64,000 nucleotides of DNA from Nonomuraea candida (GTDB lineage: Bacteria > Actinomycetota > Actinomycetes > Streptosporangiales > Streptosporangiaceae), in assembly GCF_000725485.1 (NCBI RefSeq), contig NZ_JOAG01000048.1, positions 62,001 through 126,000 on the forward strand. Direction: 5' to 3'. Under the pieces are notes generated by a model that was given only the letters and a program-made list of their open reading frames with translations, ran no database searches and was not told the DNA's origin. This document shows, in pieces, positions 34,181 through 43,707 of the stretch (position 1 is its first letter; each line of letters starts with the position of its first letter). Position numbers and translations under genes: made by a program.

Positions 34181-35215
34181 CTAGAAGACGTAGGGCCAGC
34201 CGGCCGAGTCCCAGCCGAGCCTGTTGATGCCGAGCAGGGACGCGCCGTTGTTGGCGTAGTAGTGGTAGAAGAGGACGGATCCGTCGTTGTCGTCCAGGTA
34301 GGTCTGGTGGCCGGGGCCGTGGATGCTGCCCTGGCCCGCCAGGATCTCGGTGCCGCCGCCCGAGTTCATCGCCACCCCGTTGCGGTCGGTGAAGGGGCCG
34401 TTGACCGAGGTGGAGCGGCCCACCATGATCCGGTAGTTGCTGGCGGCGCCCCGGCAGCAGTAGTCGAAGGAGACGAACAGGTAGTAGTAGGCGCCGCGGC
34501 GGATGAGGGTGGGCGCCTCGATGGCGCCGCCGCCGCGGCCGGCGACGCTGGTGAGGGTGGTGCCGGTGCGCCTGCCGGTCGCCGGGTCGAGCTGGATCTG
34601 CTTGATGCCCGACCAGAACGAGCCGAAGGTCAGCCACCAGCGGCCCTGGGCGTCGATGGTCATGCTCGGGTCGATGGCGTTGAAGTTGTCGCTGGTGCGT
34701 GACTCGATGACCAGGCCCTGGTGAGTCCATGATCCCGAGGCGCCGGTGGTGCTGGTGGCCAGGAAGATCGCCGAGCGGTTGGAGCCGAAGCTGGAGGCCG
34801 AGTAGTACAGGTAGTACCGGCCGTTGACGTAGGAGATGTCGGGGGCCCACACATGGTTGCTGTTGTTGGTGTAGGGGTGGGCCCACGGCACTCCGCCGGG
34901 GAACGCCGAGCCGGCGTTGCGCCAGGCGGTGCGGTCGGTGGAGGTCTTCAGCGAGATGTTGTTCCCGGTGTGGGCCAGCAGGTACGTCCCGTCGGGCCGT
35001 TTGGTCACCTCGGGGTCGTGCACGCCGATGTCGCCGGTGACATGGCCGGGCAGGGGGTAGGCCAGGGTCGTGCCGGAGGACTTCCCGCCGGTCGCGGCGG
35101 CGGGTGCGGCGGTCACGACCGACGACGACAGGGCGAGCAGCGCCACGGCGGACGAGGCGAGGGCGGCAATGATCCGGCGACGGTACGGCCGCCGGGCGCG
35201 TGCGGGTGTCTTCAC
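34181..35215 (-). CDS. secreted endo-1,5-alpha-L-arabinanase, GH43
   Basis: 344 aa. After a Sec-type signal (RRRIIAALASSAVALLALSSSVVTAAPAAA) comes a five-bladed propeller with the three GH43 acids: GVHDPEV (base), NAIDPSM (pKa modulator) and AIEAPTLI (acid). FDYCCRGAASNYRIMVGRS is typical of the endo-arabinanase subgroup. It should cut the 1,5-linked arabinan main chain outside the cell, giving oligomers for the ABC importer. A perfect palindromic operator lies 50 bases upstream. It is paralogous to the GH43 part of the lectin enzyme at 41691-43589. Confidence 0.92.
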   Translation of the reverse strand: MKTPARARRPYRRRIIAALASSAVALLALSSSVVTAAPAAATGGKSSGTTLAYPLPGHVTGDIGVHDPEVTKRPDGTYLLAHTGNNISLKTSTDRTAWRNAGSAFPGGVPWAHPYTNNSNHVWAPDISYVNGRYYLYYSASSFGSNRSAIFLATSTTGASGSWTHQGLVIESRTSDNFNAIDPSMTIDAQGRWWLTFGSFWSGIKQIQLDPATGRRTGTTLTSVAGRGGGAIEAPTLIRRGAYYYLFVSFDYCCRGAASNYRIMVGRSTSVNGPFTDRNGVAMNSGGGTEILAGQGSIHGPGHQTYLDDNDGSVLFYHYYANNGASLLGINRLGWDSAGWPYVF

Positions 35216-35264
35216 AGCGGGTCTCCTTACGGACGATGGGCCGGGTGACGTGCACGACTTCCTT

Positions 35265-35278
35265 TGTTAGCGCTAACA
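35265..35278. promoter_or_regulatory. LacI-type operator before the GH43 gene
   Basis: TGTTAGCGCTAACA is a perfect 14-base palindrome with a central CpG, 50 bases before the GH43 start. Related sites occur at 35351-35366 and 45209-45222. Confidence 0.8.
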
Positions 35279-35350
35279 TTCACCTCTGTTCTTGACACCC
35301 CTGGGTGGGCAGGTCGGGGAGGCTTTGCGGTCGGACCATGGCCGGCGGCT

Positions 35351-35366
35351 GTGGTATCGCTAACAC
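35351..35366. promoter_or_regulatory. second, weaker LacI-type operator
   Basis: GTGGTATCGCTAACAC matches its own reverse complement at six of eight positions and shares CGCTAACA with the perfect site 73 bases away. Two sites at this spacing would suit looping or cooperative binding. Confidence 0.5.
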
Positions 35367-35472
35367 TCCGGTTGAACGTGGAGCGGGTCCGCGCTTCCCC
35401 AGGGGCGTCCGGACGCCGATGTCCGCGCATCTCACGCGGGCCTGACGCCGATCTTGACGGGCGCGCCGGCCG

Positions 35473-35541
35473 TTGCAGCGCTGCAAGAAGCATGCACGGA
35501 CCGCCGGGCGAACGCAAGGGAAACAAGCCGGAAACTTCCGG
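35473..35541. promoter_or_regulatory. inverted copy of the lacI/ABC promoter module
   Basis: TTGCAGCGCTGCAA (35473-35486, perfect palindrome) is followed 29 bases later by CCGGAAACTTCCGG (35528-35541, six-base arms). The same two boxes occur in the opposite orientation at 36655-36723, and 26 of 28 bases match around the first box (35473-35500). This copy points into the 3' end of the LacI gene. Confidence 0.7.
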
Positions 35542-35552
35542 GGAGGTCTCCG

Positions 35553-36605
35553 TCACCCCGTTCGGGGGGACGCCGGCGCGCCGCGTCCCGCGGTGCTCTC
35601 TCTCACGATCAGCCGGTGCGGGGCGCGTACCTCCAGGCCGGGCGGGGGAGTGGCGCTGCCGATGCGCAGCAGCAGGCGCTCGACGGCGGTGGTCGCGATC
35701 ATCTCCTTGTCCGGCGAGATCGTGGTGACGGACGGGTTGGAGTAGCGGCCGTCCTCGATGTCGTCGTAACCGATCACCGCCACGTCCTCCGGCACCCGCA
35801 GGCCCCGGGCCAGCAGCGTGTGGATCGCGCCCAGCGCGACCAGGTCGCTGTAGCAGAAGACGGCGTCCGGCGGGTCGTCGCGGTCGAGCAGGCGGGCCAT
35901 CGCCTGGGCGCCGTCGGGCCGGGTGAAGCGCGGGGTGTGCACGATGAGGTCCTCGCGCACCGGCAGGCCGCGCCGCTCGTGCGCCTCGCGGAAGCCGCTG
36001 GTGCGCAGCTGCGCGCACTCCCCGGTCGCGTACGGCTGGTCGCCGATCGCGGCCAGCCGGGTGCGGCCGAGGTCGAGCAGGTGCTCGGTGGCCTGCCGGG
36101 AGGCGGCCACGTCGTCGATGCCGACATGGTCGAACGTGCCGTCGCTGACCCGCTCGCCGAGGATGACCAGCGGCAGGCCGGGGTCGCGGTCGGCGAGGGC
36201 CTCCTGCGACAGGCCGAGCGGGCTGAAGATGACGCCGTCGAAGAGCAGCCGGCTGGAGCCGCGGTTGATGAGCATGCGCTCGTGCTCGGGGTCGCCGTCG
36301 GTCTGGTCGATCAGCACGTTGTAGCCCTGCACCCGGGCCGCCCGGATGATGCCCTGCAGCAGCTCCGAGAAGTACGGGGTGTCGAGGTACGGCACGACGA
36401 CGGCGATCTGCCCGGAGCGCCCGCTGGCGAGGTTGCGGGCCAGCACGTTGGGCCGGTAACCGAGCTGGTCCACGGCCTGCTGCACGCGGGCCCGGGTGTG
36501 CTCGGTGACGTTGGCGTAGCCGTTGACCACGTTGGACACGGTACGGCTGGACACACCGGCGAGCTTCGCCACGTCCCGGAGCGTGACGTCTCGTCCTCGT
36601 CGCAT
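35553..36605 (-). CDS. LacI-family regulator of the arabinan locus
   Basis: 350 aa. VTLRDVAKLAGVSSRTVSNVVNGYANV is the helix-turn-helix and YRPNVLARNLASG the hinge helix. The sensor domain (IAVVVPYLDTPYFSELLQGI; DVAVIGYDDIEDGRYSNPSVTTI) is complete. It lies between the endo-arabinanase (same strand) and the divergent ABC operon, and is flanked on both sides by the same palindrome. It is the obvious candidate to bind the operators across 35-45 kb and to release them with arabinose or an arabino-oligosaccharide. Confidence 0.92.
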   Translation of the reverse strand: MRRGRDVTLRDVAKLAGVSSRTVSNVVNGYANVTEHTRARVQQAVDQLGYRPNVLARNLASGRSGQIAVVVPYLDTPYFSELLQGIIRAARVQGYNVLIDQTDGDPEHERMLINRGSSRLLFDGVIFSPLGLSQEALADRDPGLPLVILGERVSDGTFDHVGIDDVAASRQATEHLLDLGRTRLAAIGDQPYATGECAQLRTSGFREAHERRGLPVREDLIVHTPRFTRPDGAQAMARLLDRDDPPDAVFCYSDLVALGAIHTLLARGLRVPEDVAVIGYDDIEDGRYSNPSVTTISPDKEMIATTAVERLLLRIGSATPPPGLEVRAPHRLIVRESTAGRGAPASPRTG

Positions 36606-36654
36606 CTGTTCCCCCGCCGGCGTCTCGGCCCGAACCTCGTGAACGGTCCCTTGG

Positions 36655-36723
36655 CCGAAGTTTCCGACAGGTTACCTCTTGCCGTCCACGAGGTCTGCGT
36701 GCATGCTGCTTGCAGCGCTGCAA
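36655..36723. promoter_or_regulatory. divergent operator module of lacI and the ABC operon
   Basis: CCGAAGTTTCCGA at 36655-36667 and the perfect palindrome TTGCAGCGCTGCAA at 36710-36723, about 45 bases apart. The first box resembles the GAAA-TTTC type xylan operators of Streptomyces. The remaining gap up to the ABC start (36724-36909) shows only GGAGGG as ribosome-binding site. Confidence 0.7.
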
Positions 36724-36909
36724 AAGATGGTAGAACAGGACCCCCGTCCTGCCCATCAGGCAGGGCGTGTGACCGCGGCCACATCTCACACCGCTCGGGG
36801 GCGCCGGGTGGGCGGCTGGGGCATGACGGCCGGCCCATGGTGTGCCAGCACCAGGGCCGGCCTCCCTCACACATCGAACGAGCCACTGGAATCCCTGCGG
36901 AGGGACCCC

Positions 36910-38259
36910 ATGAGTGTCAGGTACTTCAGTCTAGAACGGCGACGCCGCCGACCGGTCCGGGCCGCGGCGGTGGCCGTGGTCACCGCCCTGGTGATGGTGG
37001 CGGCCGGCTGCGGCGGCGCCGAACCCGCCGCCGAGCCCGGCGGTCCCGTCAAGATCAAGGTGTGGGCGTGGTATCCCGCGTTCAAGCAGGTGGTGGACCT
37101 GTTCAACAGGACCCACACCGACGTGCAGATCGAGTGGACGAACGCCGGCACCGGCCAGGACCAGTACACCAAGCTGCAGACCGCGCTCAAGGCGGGCAAG
37201 GGCGCGCCCGACGTGGTGATGCTGGAGTTTCAGGAGATCCCCACCTTCCAGCTCACCAAGCACCTGGTCGACCTGGGCAAGCACGGCGCCAACGCCATCA
37301 AGGGCGACTACGCCGACTGGGCCTGGAAGCAGGTCAGCAACGGCGAGTCGGTGTACGCGATCCCCGTGGACGCCGGGCCCATGGCGATGCTCTACCGCGA
37401 GGACGTCTTCAAGAAGTACGGGCTCACCGTGCCGAAGACCTGGGCGGAGTTCAAGGAGCAGGCGCAGAAGCTCAAGGCCGCCTCGCCCACCAGCTTCATG
37501 ACCGACTTCGGGGCCAACGACGGCGGCTTCATGACCGGCCTGATGTGGCAGGCGGGGGCGCGCCCGTTCGACTACAGCGCCGCCCGGGCGCCCGCCATCG
37601 GCGTGGACGTCAACAGCGAGCCGGCCAAGAAGGTGATGGCGTACTGGGAGGACATGGTGGACAACGGCCTGGCCGACACCGCCGCGTTCGCCACCACCGA
37701 CTTCTACAACGGGCTGACCACCGGCAAGTACGCCACCTACCTGGCCGCCGGATGGGGCCCCGGCTACCTGGCCAGCGTGGCCAAGCAGACCTCGGGCAAG
37801 TGGCGGGCCGCGCCGCTGCCGCAGTGGAACGCCGGGGAGGACGCGCAGGGCGACTGGGGCGGCTCGGCCTTCGCGGTGACCGACCAGACCAAGCACCCGA
37901 AGGAGGCGACCAAGGTCGCCATGGAGCTCTTCGGGGCCGGCAACAAGGACGCCTGGAAGATCGGCATCGACGAGGCGTTCCTGTTCCCGACGGCGAAGCC
38001 GATCCTGGAGTGGGACTACTTCCGCGACAAGGAGTACGAGTTCTTCGGCGGCCAGAAGGTCAACGAGGTGTTCGTGCCGGCGTACAACGGCATCGGCGAG
38101 TTCGGCTGGAGCCCGTTCAACAGCTACTACTTCAGCCAGTTGACGACGGCGCTGAACCAGGCGGTGGAGAAGAAGTCGTCCTGGACCGCGGCGCTGGACA
38201 CGGTGCAGCAGAACCTGTCCGCGTACGCCTCGCAGCAGGGCTTCAAGGTCGCGCCATGA
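36910..38259 (+). CDS. sugar-binding lipoprotein of an ABC importer
   Basis: 449 aa. The lipobox VMVAAGCGG places the mature Cys near residue 34, so it is anchored outside the membrane. IKVWAWYPAFKQVVDLFNRTHTDVQIEW and YAIPVDAGPMAMLYREDVFKKYGL are typical of family-1 extracellular solute-binding proteins. It begins the operon with two permeases, whose start overlaps its stop. Given the flanking arabinanases and arabinofuranosidase, arabino-oligosaccharides are the likely ligand. No ATPase is encoded here; a shared MsiK-type ATPase elsewhere is expected. Confidence 0.92.
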   Translation: MSVRYFSLERRRRRPVRAAAVAVVTALVMVAAGCGGAEPAAEPGGPVKIKVWAWYPAFKQVVDLFNRTHTDVQIEWTNAGTGQDQYTKLQTALKAGKGAPDVVMLEFQEIPTFQLTKHLVDLGKHGANAIKGDYADWAWKQVSNGESVYAIPVDAGPMAMLYREDVFKKYGLTVPKTWAEFKEQAQKLKAASPTSFMTDFGANDGGFMTGLMWQAGARPFDYSAARAPAIGVDVNSEPAKKVMAYWEDMVDNGLADTAAFATTDFYNGLTTGKYATYLAAGWGPGYLASVAKQTSGKWRAAPLPQWNAGEDAQGDWGGSAFAVTDQTKHPKEATKVAMELFGAGNKDAWKIGIDEAFLFPTAKPILEWDYFRDKEYEFFGGQKVNEVFVPAYNGIGEFGWSPFNSYYFSQLTTALNQAVEKKSSWTAALDTVQQNLSAYASQQGFKVAP

Positions 38260-39227
38260 CCCCGGCGAACGGGTCGATCCCGACCCGGGTGCGGCCGCCC
38301 GGTCCCGCAGGCGGGCACCGGGCGGCCGGCCCCGACGGGCGGGGCGGAACGCGGCGCCGCCCCCGCCGCGCGGTGGGGCGGCAGGCGGTGGCCGGCTGGC
38401 TGTTCGTCACGCCGTTCACCGTCCTGCTCGTCGCCTTCCTGCTGCTGCCGATGGCGTACGCGGCCAAGCTGAGCCTCTACCGCTCGACGCTGGTGGAGGG
38501 GGAGGTCTTCGCTTGGCTGGACAACTACCGGCAGGCGCTGGCCGACCCCGAGTTCCTGCGCGGCGTGGGGCGGGTGATCGTCTTCGGGCTGGTGCAGACG
38601 CCGGTGATGATCGGCATCGCGCTGCTCGCCGCGCTCCTCATCGACGCGGCGACGTCCCGGCTGTCGCGCCTGTTCAGGCTGGCGGCGTTCGTGCCGTACG
38701 CGGTGCCGGTGGTGATCGGCACGCTGATGTGGGGATTCCTCTACAGCCCCGACACCGGCCCGCTCAGCTCCCTGACGGACGTGGACTTCCTGTCCGGCGA
38801 CACGGTGCTGTACTCCCTGGGCAACATCGTGACCTGGCAGTGGGCGGGCTACAACATGATCGTGCTGTACGCGGCGCTGCAGGGCCTGCCGCGCGAGGTG
38901 TACGAGTCGGCCCGGATCGACGGCGCCGGGGCGGTCCAGATCGCCCTGAGGATCAAGACCCCGATGATCTCGTCGGCGATCGTGCTGGTCACGATCTTCA
39001 CGATCATCGGCACGCTGCAGTTCTTCACCGAGCCGCTGATCCTCCAGCCGCTCAACCCGGGCGCGATCACCAACAGTTACACCCCCAACGTCTACGCCTA
39101 CCAGCAGGCGTTCTCCTACCAGCAGTACAACTACTCGGCGGCGATCTCGTTCCTGCTCGGCGCGGTCGTCTTCGTCGGGTCCTACCTCTTCCTGTTCGCC
39201 ACCAGACGAAGGAGCGCCCTGCGGTGA
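38256..39227 (+). CDS. ABC sugar permease (MalF type)
   Basis: 323 aa with six hydrophobic helices after a long basic, Gly-rich N-terminus of about 45 residues. The EAA-loop signature reads EVYESARIDGAGAVQIALRIKTPMI, which contacts the ATPase. The start overlaps the binding-protein stop (ATGA) and its stop overlaps the next permease start. Confidence 0.92.
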   Translation: MTPANGSIPTRVRPPGPAGGHRAAGPDGRGGTRRRPRRAVGRQAVAGWLFVTPFTVLLVAFLLLPMAYAAKLSLYRSTLVEGEVFAWLDNYRQALADPEFLRGVGRVIVFGLVQTPVMIGIALLAALLIDAATSRLSRLFRLAAFVPYAVPVVIGTLMWGFLYSPDTGPLSSLTDVDFLSGDTVLYSLGNIVTWQWAGYNMIVLYAALQGLPREVYESARIDGAGAVQIALRIKTPMISSAIVLVTIFTIIGTLQFFTEPLILQPLNPGAITNSYTPNVYAYQQAFSYQQYNYSAAISFLLGAVVFVGSYLFLFATRRRSALR

Positions 39228-40123
39228 GCACGGTGACACACGCGGGCGCGCCGGCCACGTCCGCCGCGCCGGCGCGCCGGCCCGGCGGCGGCCGGATCGC
39301 CTCCCACGCGGTGATGGCCGTCATGACGGTGTACTTCCTGCTGCCGTTCTGGTGGCTGCTCGTGGCGGCGACCAAGGACAACGACGGCCTGTTCGGCTCG
39401 CAGCCGCTGTGGTTCGGCGACGGCTTCGCCCTGTTCGACAACCTGTCCCTGCTGGTCACGCAGGACGGCGGCGTCTACCTCAAGTGGCTGCGCAACTCGG
39501 CGCTGTACGCCGTGGTCAGCGGCGTCGGCGCGACCGCGATCGCCGCCCTGGCCGGGTACGCGTTCGCCAAGCTGCGCTTCCCCGGCCAGGGCGCGCTGTT
39601 CGCGGCCCTGCTCGGCCTCATCATGGTGCCGGCGACCGCGCTGGTCCTGCCGACGTACCTGCTGATGAGCGAGGCCGGGCTGGCCGACACGGTGTGGGCG
39701 GTCATCTTGCCGTCGCTGCTCAACCCCTTCGGCGTCTACCTGCTGCGCGTCTACGCGCACGACTCCGTGCCGGACGAGATGCTGGAGGCGGCCAGGATCG
39801 ACGGCGCCGGCGAGCTGCGGGTCTTCACCCGGGTGGCGCTGCCCACGATGCGGCCGGCGCTGGTCACCGTGCTGCTGTTCACGATGGTCGCCACCTGGAA
39901 CAACTTCTTCCTGCCGCTGGTGATGCTCAGCGACAACGAGCTGTTCCCGCTCACCGTGGGCCTGCGCACCTGGTACATGTCGGCCATCATCGGCAACGGC
40001 GGGCCGGCCCTGTTCAACGTCATCGTCGTGGGCGCGCTGGTCGCGATCGTGCCGCTGATCATCGCCTTCCTCCTGCTGCAGCGGTACTGGCGCGGCGGCC
40101 TGACCGTCGGAGCCCTCAAATGA
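39224..40123 (+). CDS. ABC sugar permease (MalG type)
   Basis: 299 aa, six hydrophobic helices. EMLEAARIDGAGELRVFTRVALPTM is the EAA loop, and FSLLVTQ-like periplasmic loops and GYAFAKLRFPG are typical of MalG partners. The GTG at 39224 overlaps the previous stop (GTGA). It completes the importer. The next gene, the arabinofuranosidase, follows after 47 bases. Confidence 0.92.
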   Translation: MSTVTHAGAPATSAAPARRPGGGRIASHAVMAVMTVYFLLPFWWLLVAATKDNDGLFGSQPLWFGDGFALFDNLSLLVTQDGGVYLKWLRNSALYAVVSGVGATAIAALAGYAFAKLRFPGQGALFAALLGLIMVPATALVLPTYLLMSEAGLADTVWAVILPSLLNPFGVYLLRVYAHDSVPDEMLEAARIDGAGELRVFTRVALPTMRPALVTVLLFTMVATWNNFFLPLVMLSDNELFPLTVGLRTWYMSAIIGNGGPALFNVIVVGALVAIVPLIIAFLLLQRYWRGGLTVGALK

Positions 40124-40170
40124 CGGCCACCCGCCAGCCCGCGGCAGCGACCCCGTCCCGAAGGGAAACC

Positions 40171-41694
40171 ATGCTCCTCGCCTCTGTCGTCCTCGACCCG
40201 GCGGCGGTCGTGGCCCCGGTCAACCGCCGCACGTTCGGCTCCTTCGTCGAGCACATGGGCCGGTGCGTCTACACCGGGATCTACGAGCCGGACCACCCGC
40301 TGGCGGACGAGGACGGATTCCGCACCGACGTGCTGGCGCTCACCCGCGAGCTGGGCGTCACGCTGGTGCGCTATCCGGGCGGCAACTTCGTCTCCGGATA
40401 CCGCTGGGAGGACGGCGTCGGCCCGCGCGAGCACCGGCCCCGCCGTCGCGACCTGGCCTGGCACTCCGTCGAGACCAACGAGGTCGGCATCGACGAGTTC
40501 GCCCGCTGGGCGGCCAAGGCCGAGGTCGAGATCATGTACGCGGTCAACCTCGGCACCCGGGGGGTGCAGGAGGCCCTCGACGTGCACGAGTACGTCAACC
40601 ATCCCGAGGGCACCACGCTGTCGGAGCTGCGCCGCGCCAACGGGGCCGCCAAGCCGTACGGCATCACGCTGTGGTGCCTGGGCAACGAGATGGACGGCCC
40701 CTGGCAGCTCGGGCACAAGAGCGCCCACGAGTACGGGCTGCTGGCCGCCGCCACCGCCCGCGCGCTGCGCTCCGCCGAGCCGGGCCTGGAGCTGGTGGCC
40801 TGCGGCAGCTCCAGCTCCGGCATGCCCACGTTCGGCACCTGGGAGACCACCGTGCTCGAACACGCCTACGAGCTGGTGGACTACGTCTCCTGCCACGCCT
40901 ACTACGAGGAGCTGGACGGCGACCTCGGCTCCTTCCTGGCCAGCGCGGTCGACATGGACCACTTCGTCGACAGCATTGTCGCCACCGCCGACAGCGTGGG
41001 CGCCCGCCTGCGCAGCAAGAAGAAGATCAACCTCTCCTTCGACGAGTGGAACGTCTGGTACCTGTCCCGCTTCCAGGGGCAGGAACCGCCCACCGGCTGG
41101 GACGTCGCGCCCCGCGTGATCGAGGACGAGTACAACGTCGCGGACGCGGTCGTGGTCGGCAACCTGCTCATCTCCCTGCTGCGCCACAGCGACCGGGTCA
41201 CCGCCGCCTGCCAGGCCCAGCTCGTCAACGTGATCGCGCCGATCCGCACCGAGCCCGGCGGGCCGGCGTGGCGGCAGACCATCTTCCACCCGTTCGCCAA
41301 GACCGCCGCCCTGGCCCGCGGCAACGTGCTGCGCACCCGGCTCACCTCGCCCACGTACGGCACCGCCCGGCACGGGGAGGTGCCCATGGTGGACGCCGTC
41401 GCCACCCACGACGCCGAGAGCGGCGACGTGGTGATCTTCGCCGTCAACCGCGACCAGACCGATCCCGTGGAGCTGACCGTGGACCTGCGCCTGTTCGACG
41501 ACGAGCCGCGCCTGGCGGAGGCGTGGACGCTGACCGACGACGACCTGCGCGCCACCAACACCGCCCGGCACCCGGACCGGGTCACGCTCCGCGCCACCGA
41601 GCGGGTCTCCTTCGACGGCCGGACGCTCACCGTCGTGCTGCCCCGCGTGTCGTGGACCGCGGTCCGCCTGCGCTCCGCGGGAGGCGAACGATGA
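40171..41694 (+). CDS. abfA: alpha-L-arabinofuranosidase, GH51
   Basis: 507 aa, no signal peptide, so intracellular. It removes arabinose from imported oligosaccharides. FGSFVEHMGRCVYTGIYEP opens the barrel, WCLGNEMDGPWQ holds the acid/base Glu (about 173), and FDEWNVWY the nucleophile Glu (about 292). I chose ATG 40171, with AAGGGA before it, because LLASVVLDP is the family start; an in-frame ATG at 40120 overlaps the permease stop and would add 17 residues by coupling. It closes the uptake operon and its stop overlaps the next gene. Confidence 0.95.
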   Translation: MLLASVVLDPAAVVAPVNRRTFGSFVEHMGRCVYTGIYEPDHPLADEDGFRTDVLALTRELGVTLVRYPGGNFVSGYRWEDGVGPREHRPRRRDLAWHSVETNEVGIDEFARWAAKAEVEIMYAVNLGTRGVQEALDVHEYVNHPEGTTLSELRRANGAAKPYGITLWCLGNEMDGPWQLGHKSAHEYGLLAAATARALRSAEPGLELVACGSSSSGMPTFGTWETTVLEHAYELVDYVSCHAYYEELDGDLGSFLASAVDMDHFVDSIVATADSVGARLRSKKKINLSFDEWNVWYLSRFQGQEPPTGWDVAPRVIEDEYNVADAVVVGNLLISLLRHSDRVTAACQAQLVNVIAPIRTEPGGPAWRQTIFHPFAKTAALARGNVLRTRLTSPTYGTARHGEVPMVDAVATHDAESGDVVIFAVNRDQTDPVELTVDLRLFDDEPRLAEAWTLTDDDLRATNTARHPDRVTLRATERVSFDGRTLTVVLPRVSWTAVRLRSAGGER

Positions 41695-43589
41695 GCCGCC
41701 ACCCCGGCTCGCCGGGGCGGGCGGCCGGACGGGTGACCGGGCTGGTGGCCGCGCTGCTGCTCGGCGCCGCCCTGGCGGTCCCGTCCGCCCCGGCGTCGGC
41801 CTCTGCGGCGGCACCTGCGTCGGTCTCTGCGTCTGTCTTTGCGTCGGTCTCTGCGGCGGTCTCTGCGGCGGCGGTGCCGGCCGGGGCACCGGCTGTGGCG
41901 TCCGCCGCCGTGCCGGCCGAGCGGCCCTCCCCGGACCCGATCGCCCACGACCCGACCCTGATCAAGCAGGGCCGGTACTACTACGAGATCATCACCGGCG
42001 ACATCGACACCCGCACCTACCTGCCGATCCGCCGCTCCACCGACCTGGTGCACTGGACGCCGCTCGGCACGGTCTTCACCACGCCGCCGCAGTGGGTGGT
42101 GGACGAGCTCGGCACCACGCCGGGCGACTTCTGGGCGCCGGACCTCAGCTACTTCGACGGCGAGTACCACCTCTACTACGCCGCCTCCTCGTTCGGCACC
42201 AACAACTCCGTCATCGGGCTGGCCACCAACGCCACCCTCGACCCCGGCAGCCCGGACTACCGGTGGGTGGACCGCGGCCTGGTGCTGCGCTCGGACACCT
42301 CCGACGACTTCAACGCGATCGACGCCGACGTCGTCCTGGACGAGGACGGCGTGCCGTGGTTGTCGTTCGGCTCGTTCTGGGACGGCATCAAGCTGCGCCG
42401 CCTCGACCCGGCGACGGGCCTGCCGTCCCCGGCGGATTCGACGCTGTATTCGCTCGCCTCCCGGGGCGGCGCGGCGATCGAGGGCCCGTCGATCGTCCGC
42501 AAGGGCCGGTACTGGTACCTCTTCGCCAGCTTCGACTTCTGCTGCCGGGGCGTGAACTCCGACTACCGCGTCGTCGTCGGCCGGTCGGCCGCCCTGCGCG
42601 GCCCGTACGTGGACCGCGACGGCGTGCCGCTGCTGGAAGGCGGCGGCACCGAGCTGCTGCGCGGTTACAACGGTTTCCACGGCACCGGCGGCGGCGACGT
42701 CCTGCCGCGCCCCGGCAGGGGCCCCGACCTCTTCGTCCACCACTACTACGACGCCGCCGACGGCGCGCTGCCCAAGGGGTCGGTCCGGCCGATCTCCTGG
42801 GAGGGCGGCTGGCCGCGCCTGGGCGACCCGCTCAGCGGCAATCGCGGTCACGGGCGCGGCCCCGCGTACCTGACGCTGGTGAGCCGCGACGGCGCCGGCT
42901 CGATCGACAACCCCACCTGCGGCTACGAGGGCGCCGACCTCCGGGTGACGGCGCCGGAGAGCCTGGCGGCGCCGTCGGGTCTGGCGGGGGCGGAGAGCCG
43001 GGCGGCCCCGGCGGGCCTGGCGGCGGTGGAGGGGCCGGCGGTGCGGGCGGGCCGGGACGCGTGCCGGCAGTGGCGCCTGGAGCACCGGGGCGGCGGCTGG
43101 TCGAGCATCCTCAACCGGCACAGCAACAAGGTCGCCGAGGTGGCCGCCTGCGTGGACGCGGACGGCGCCCGCGTCGCGCAGTGGGGCTGGCTCGACAACG
43201 ACTGCCAGCGCTTCCGGGTCCTGCCCACCGACGGCGGATGGTCCCGCATCGAGAACAAGCTGGCCGGCCGCGTGCTCGACGCCTGCGACCGGCCGGACGG
43301 GAACGTGCGGACCGTCGCCTGGCGCGGGGAGCCCTGCCAGCAGTTCCGCCTCCAGCCTGTGGGCGACGTGCTGATCACCGGCCCGGCCAACCGGGAGCGG
43401 CTCGGTGACGCCTGGCGCTTCGTGCACGCCGGTGAGGGCTTCTACCGGATCGCGGACACGCGCACCGGCCGTCCCCTCGGCGGGCGCGGCGCCACCTGGC
43501 GCGTCGAGGTGACGGACGCCGGCACGTACCGGCTGGTCAGCCGCGACGGCGGCCCGGCCAGGGAGGTGCTCCTGCTCACGCCCCGCTGA
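41691..43589 (+). CDS. secreted GH43 endo-arabinanase with C-terminal ricin-type lectin domain
   Basis: 632 aa. A signal peptide is followed by a low-complexity Ala/Ser/Val repeat (about residues 36-68). The GH43 propeller follows, with AHDPTLI, NAIDADVVLD and AIEGPSIV as the three acids and FDFCCRGVNSDYRVVVGRS as subgroup signature. The last 220 residues form a beta-trefoil lectin (CRQWRLEHRGGGW, CQRFRVLP, CQQFRLQP as QxW/QxF repeats), interrupted by an Ala/Gly linker. It starts inside the GH51 stop. One transcript thus makes importer, intracellular arabinofuranosidase and an extracellular, carbohydrate-anchored arabinanase. Confidence 0.9.
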   Translation: MSRHPGSPGRAAGRVTGLVAALLLGAALAVPSAPASASAAAPASVSASVFASVSAAVSAAAVPAGAPAVASAAVPAERPSPDPIAHDPTLIKQGRYYYEIITGDIDTRTYLPIRRSTDLVHWTPLGTVFTTPPQWVVDELGTTPGDFWAPDLSYFDGEYHLYYAASSFGTNNSVIGLATNATLDPGSPDYRWVDRGLVLRSDTSDDFNAIDADVVLDEDGVPWLSFGSFWDGIKLRRLDPATGLPSPADSTLYSLASRGGAAIEGPSIVRKGRYWYLFASFDFCCRGVNSDYRVVVGRSAALRGPYVDRDGVPLLEGGGTELLRGYNGFHGTGGGDVLPRPGRGPDLFVHHYYDAADGALPKGSVRPISWEGGWPRLGDPLSGNRGHGRGPAYLTLVSRDGAGSIDNPTCGYEGADLRVTAPESLAAPSGLAGAESRAAPAGLAAVEGPAVRAGRDACRQWRLEHRGGGWSSILNRHSNKVAEVAACVDADGARVAQWGWLDNDCQRFRVLPTDGGWSRIENKLAGRVLDACDRPDGNVRTVAWRGEPCQQFRLQPVGDVLITGPANRERLGDAWRFVHAGEGFYRIADTRTGRPLGGRGATWRVEVTDAGTYRLVSRDGGPAREVLLLTPR

Positions 43590-43707
43590 CTGGGCCGCCG
43601 CCGGTCGGGCCGTGCTCCTGCTCGGCCCCGGGTGGCCGGGCCGCCGCCGGTCCGGTCGGGCCCTGCTCCTGCCCGCACCTCCGGTGGCCAGGTCGCCGTC
43701 CGCCCGG

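Noticed and set aside
36910..40123. ABC importer as incomplete because no ATPase is present
   Set aside because: Actinomycete sugar importers commonly share a single MsiK-type ATPase encoded elsewhere, so absence here is normal.
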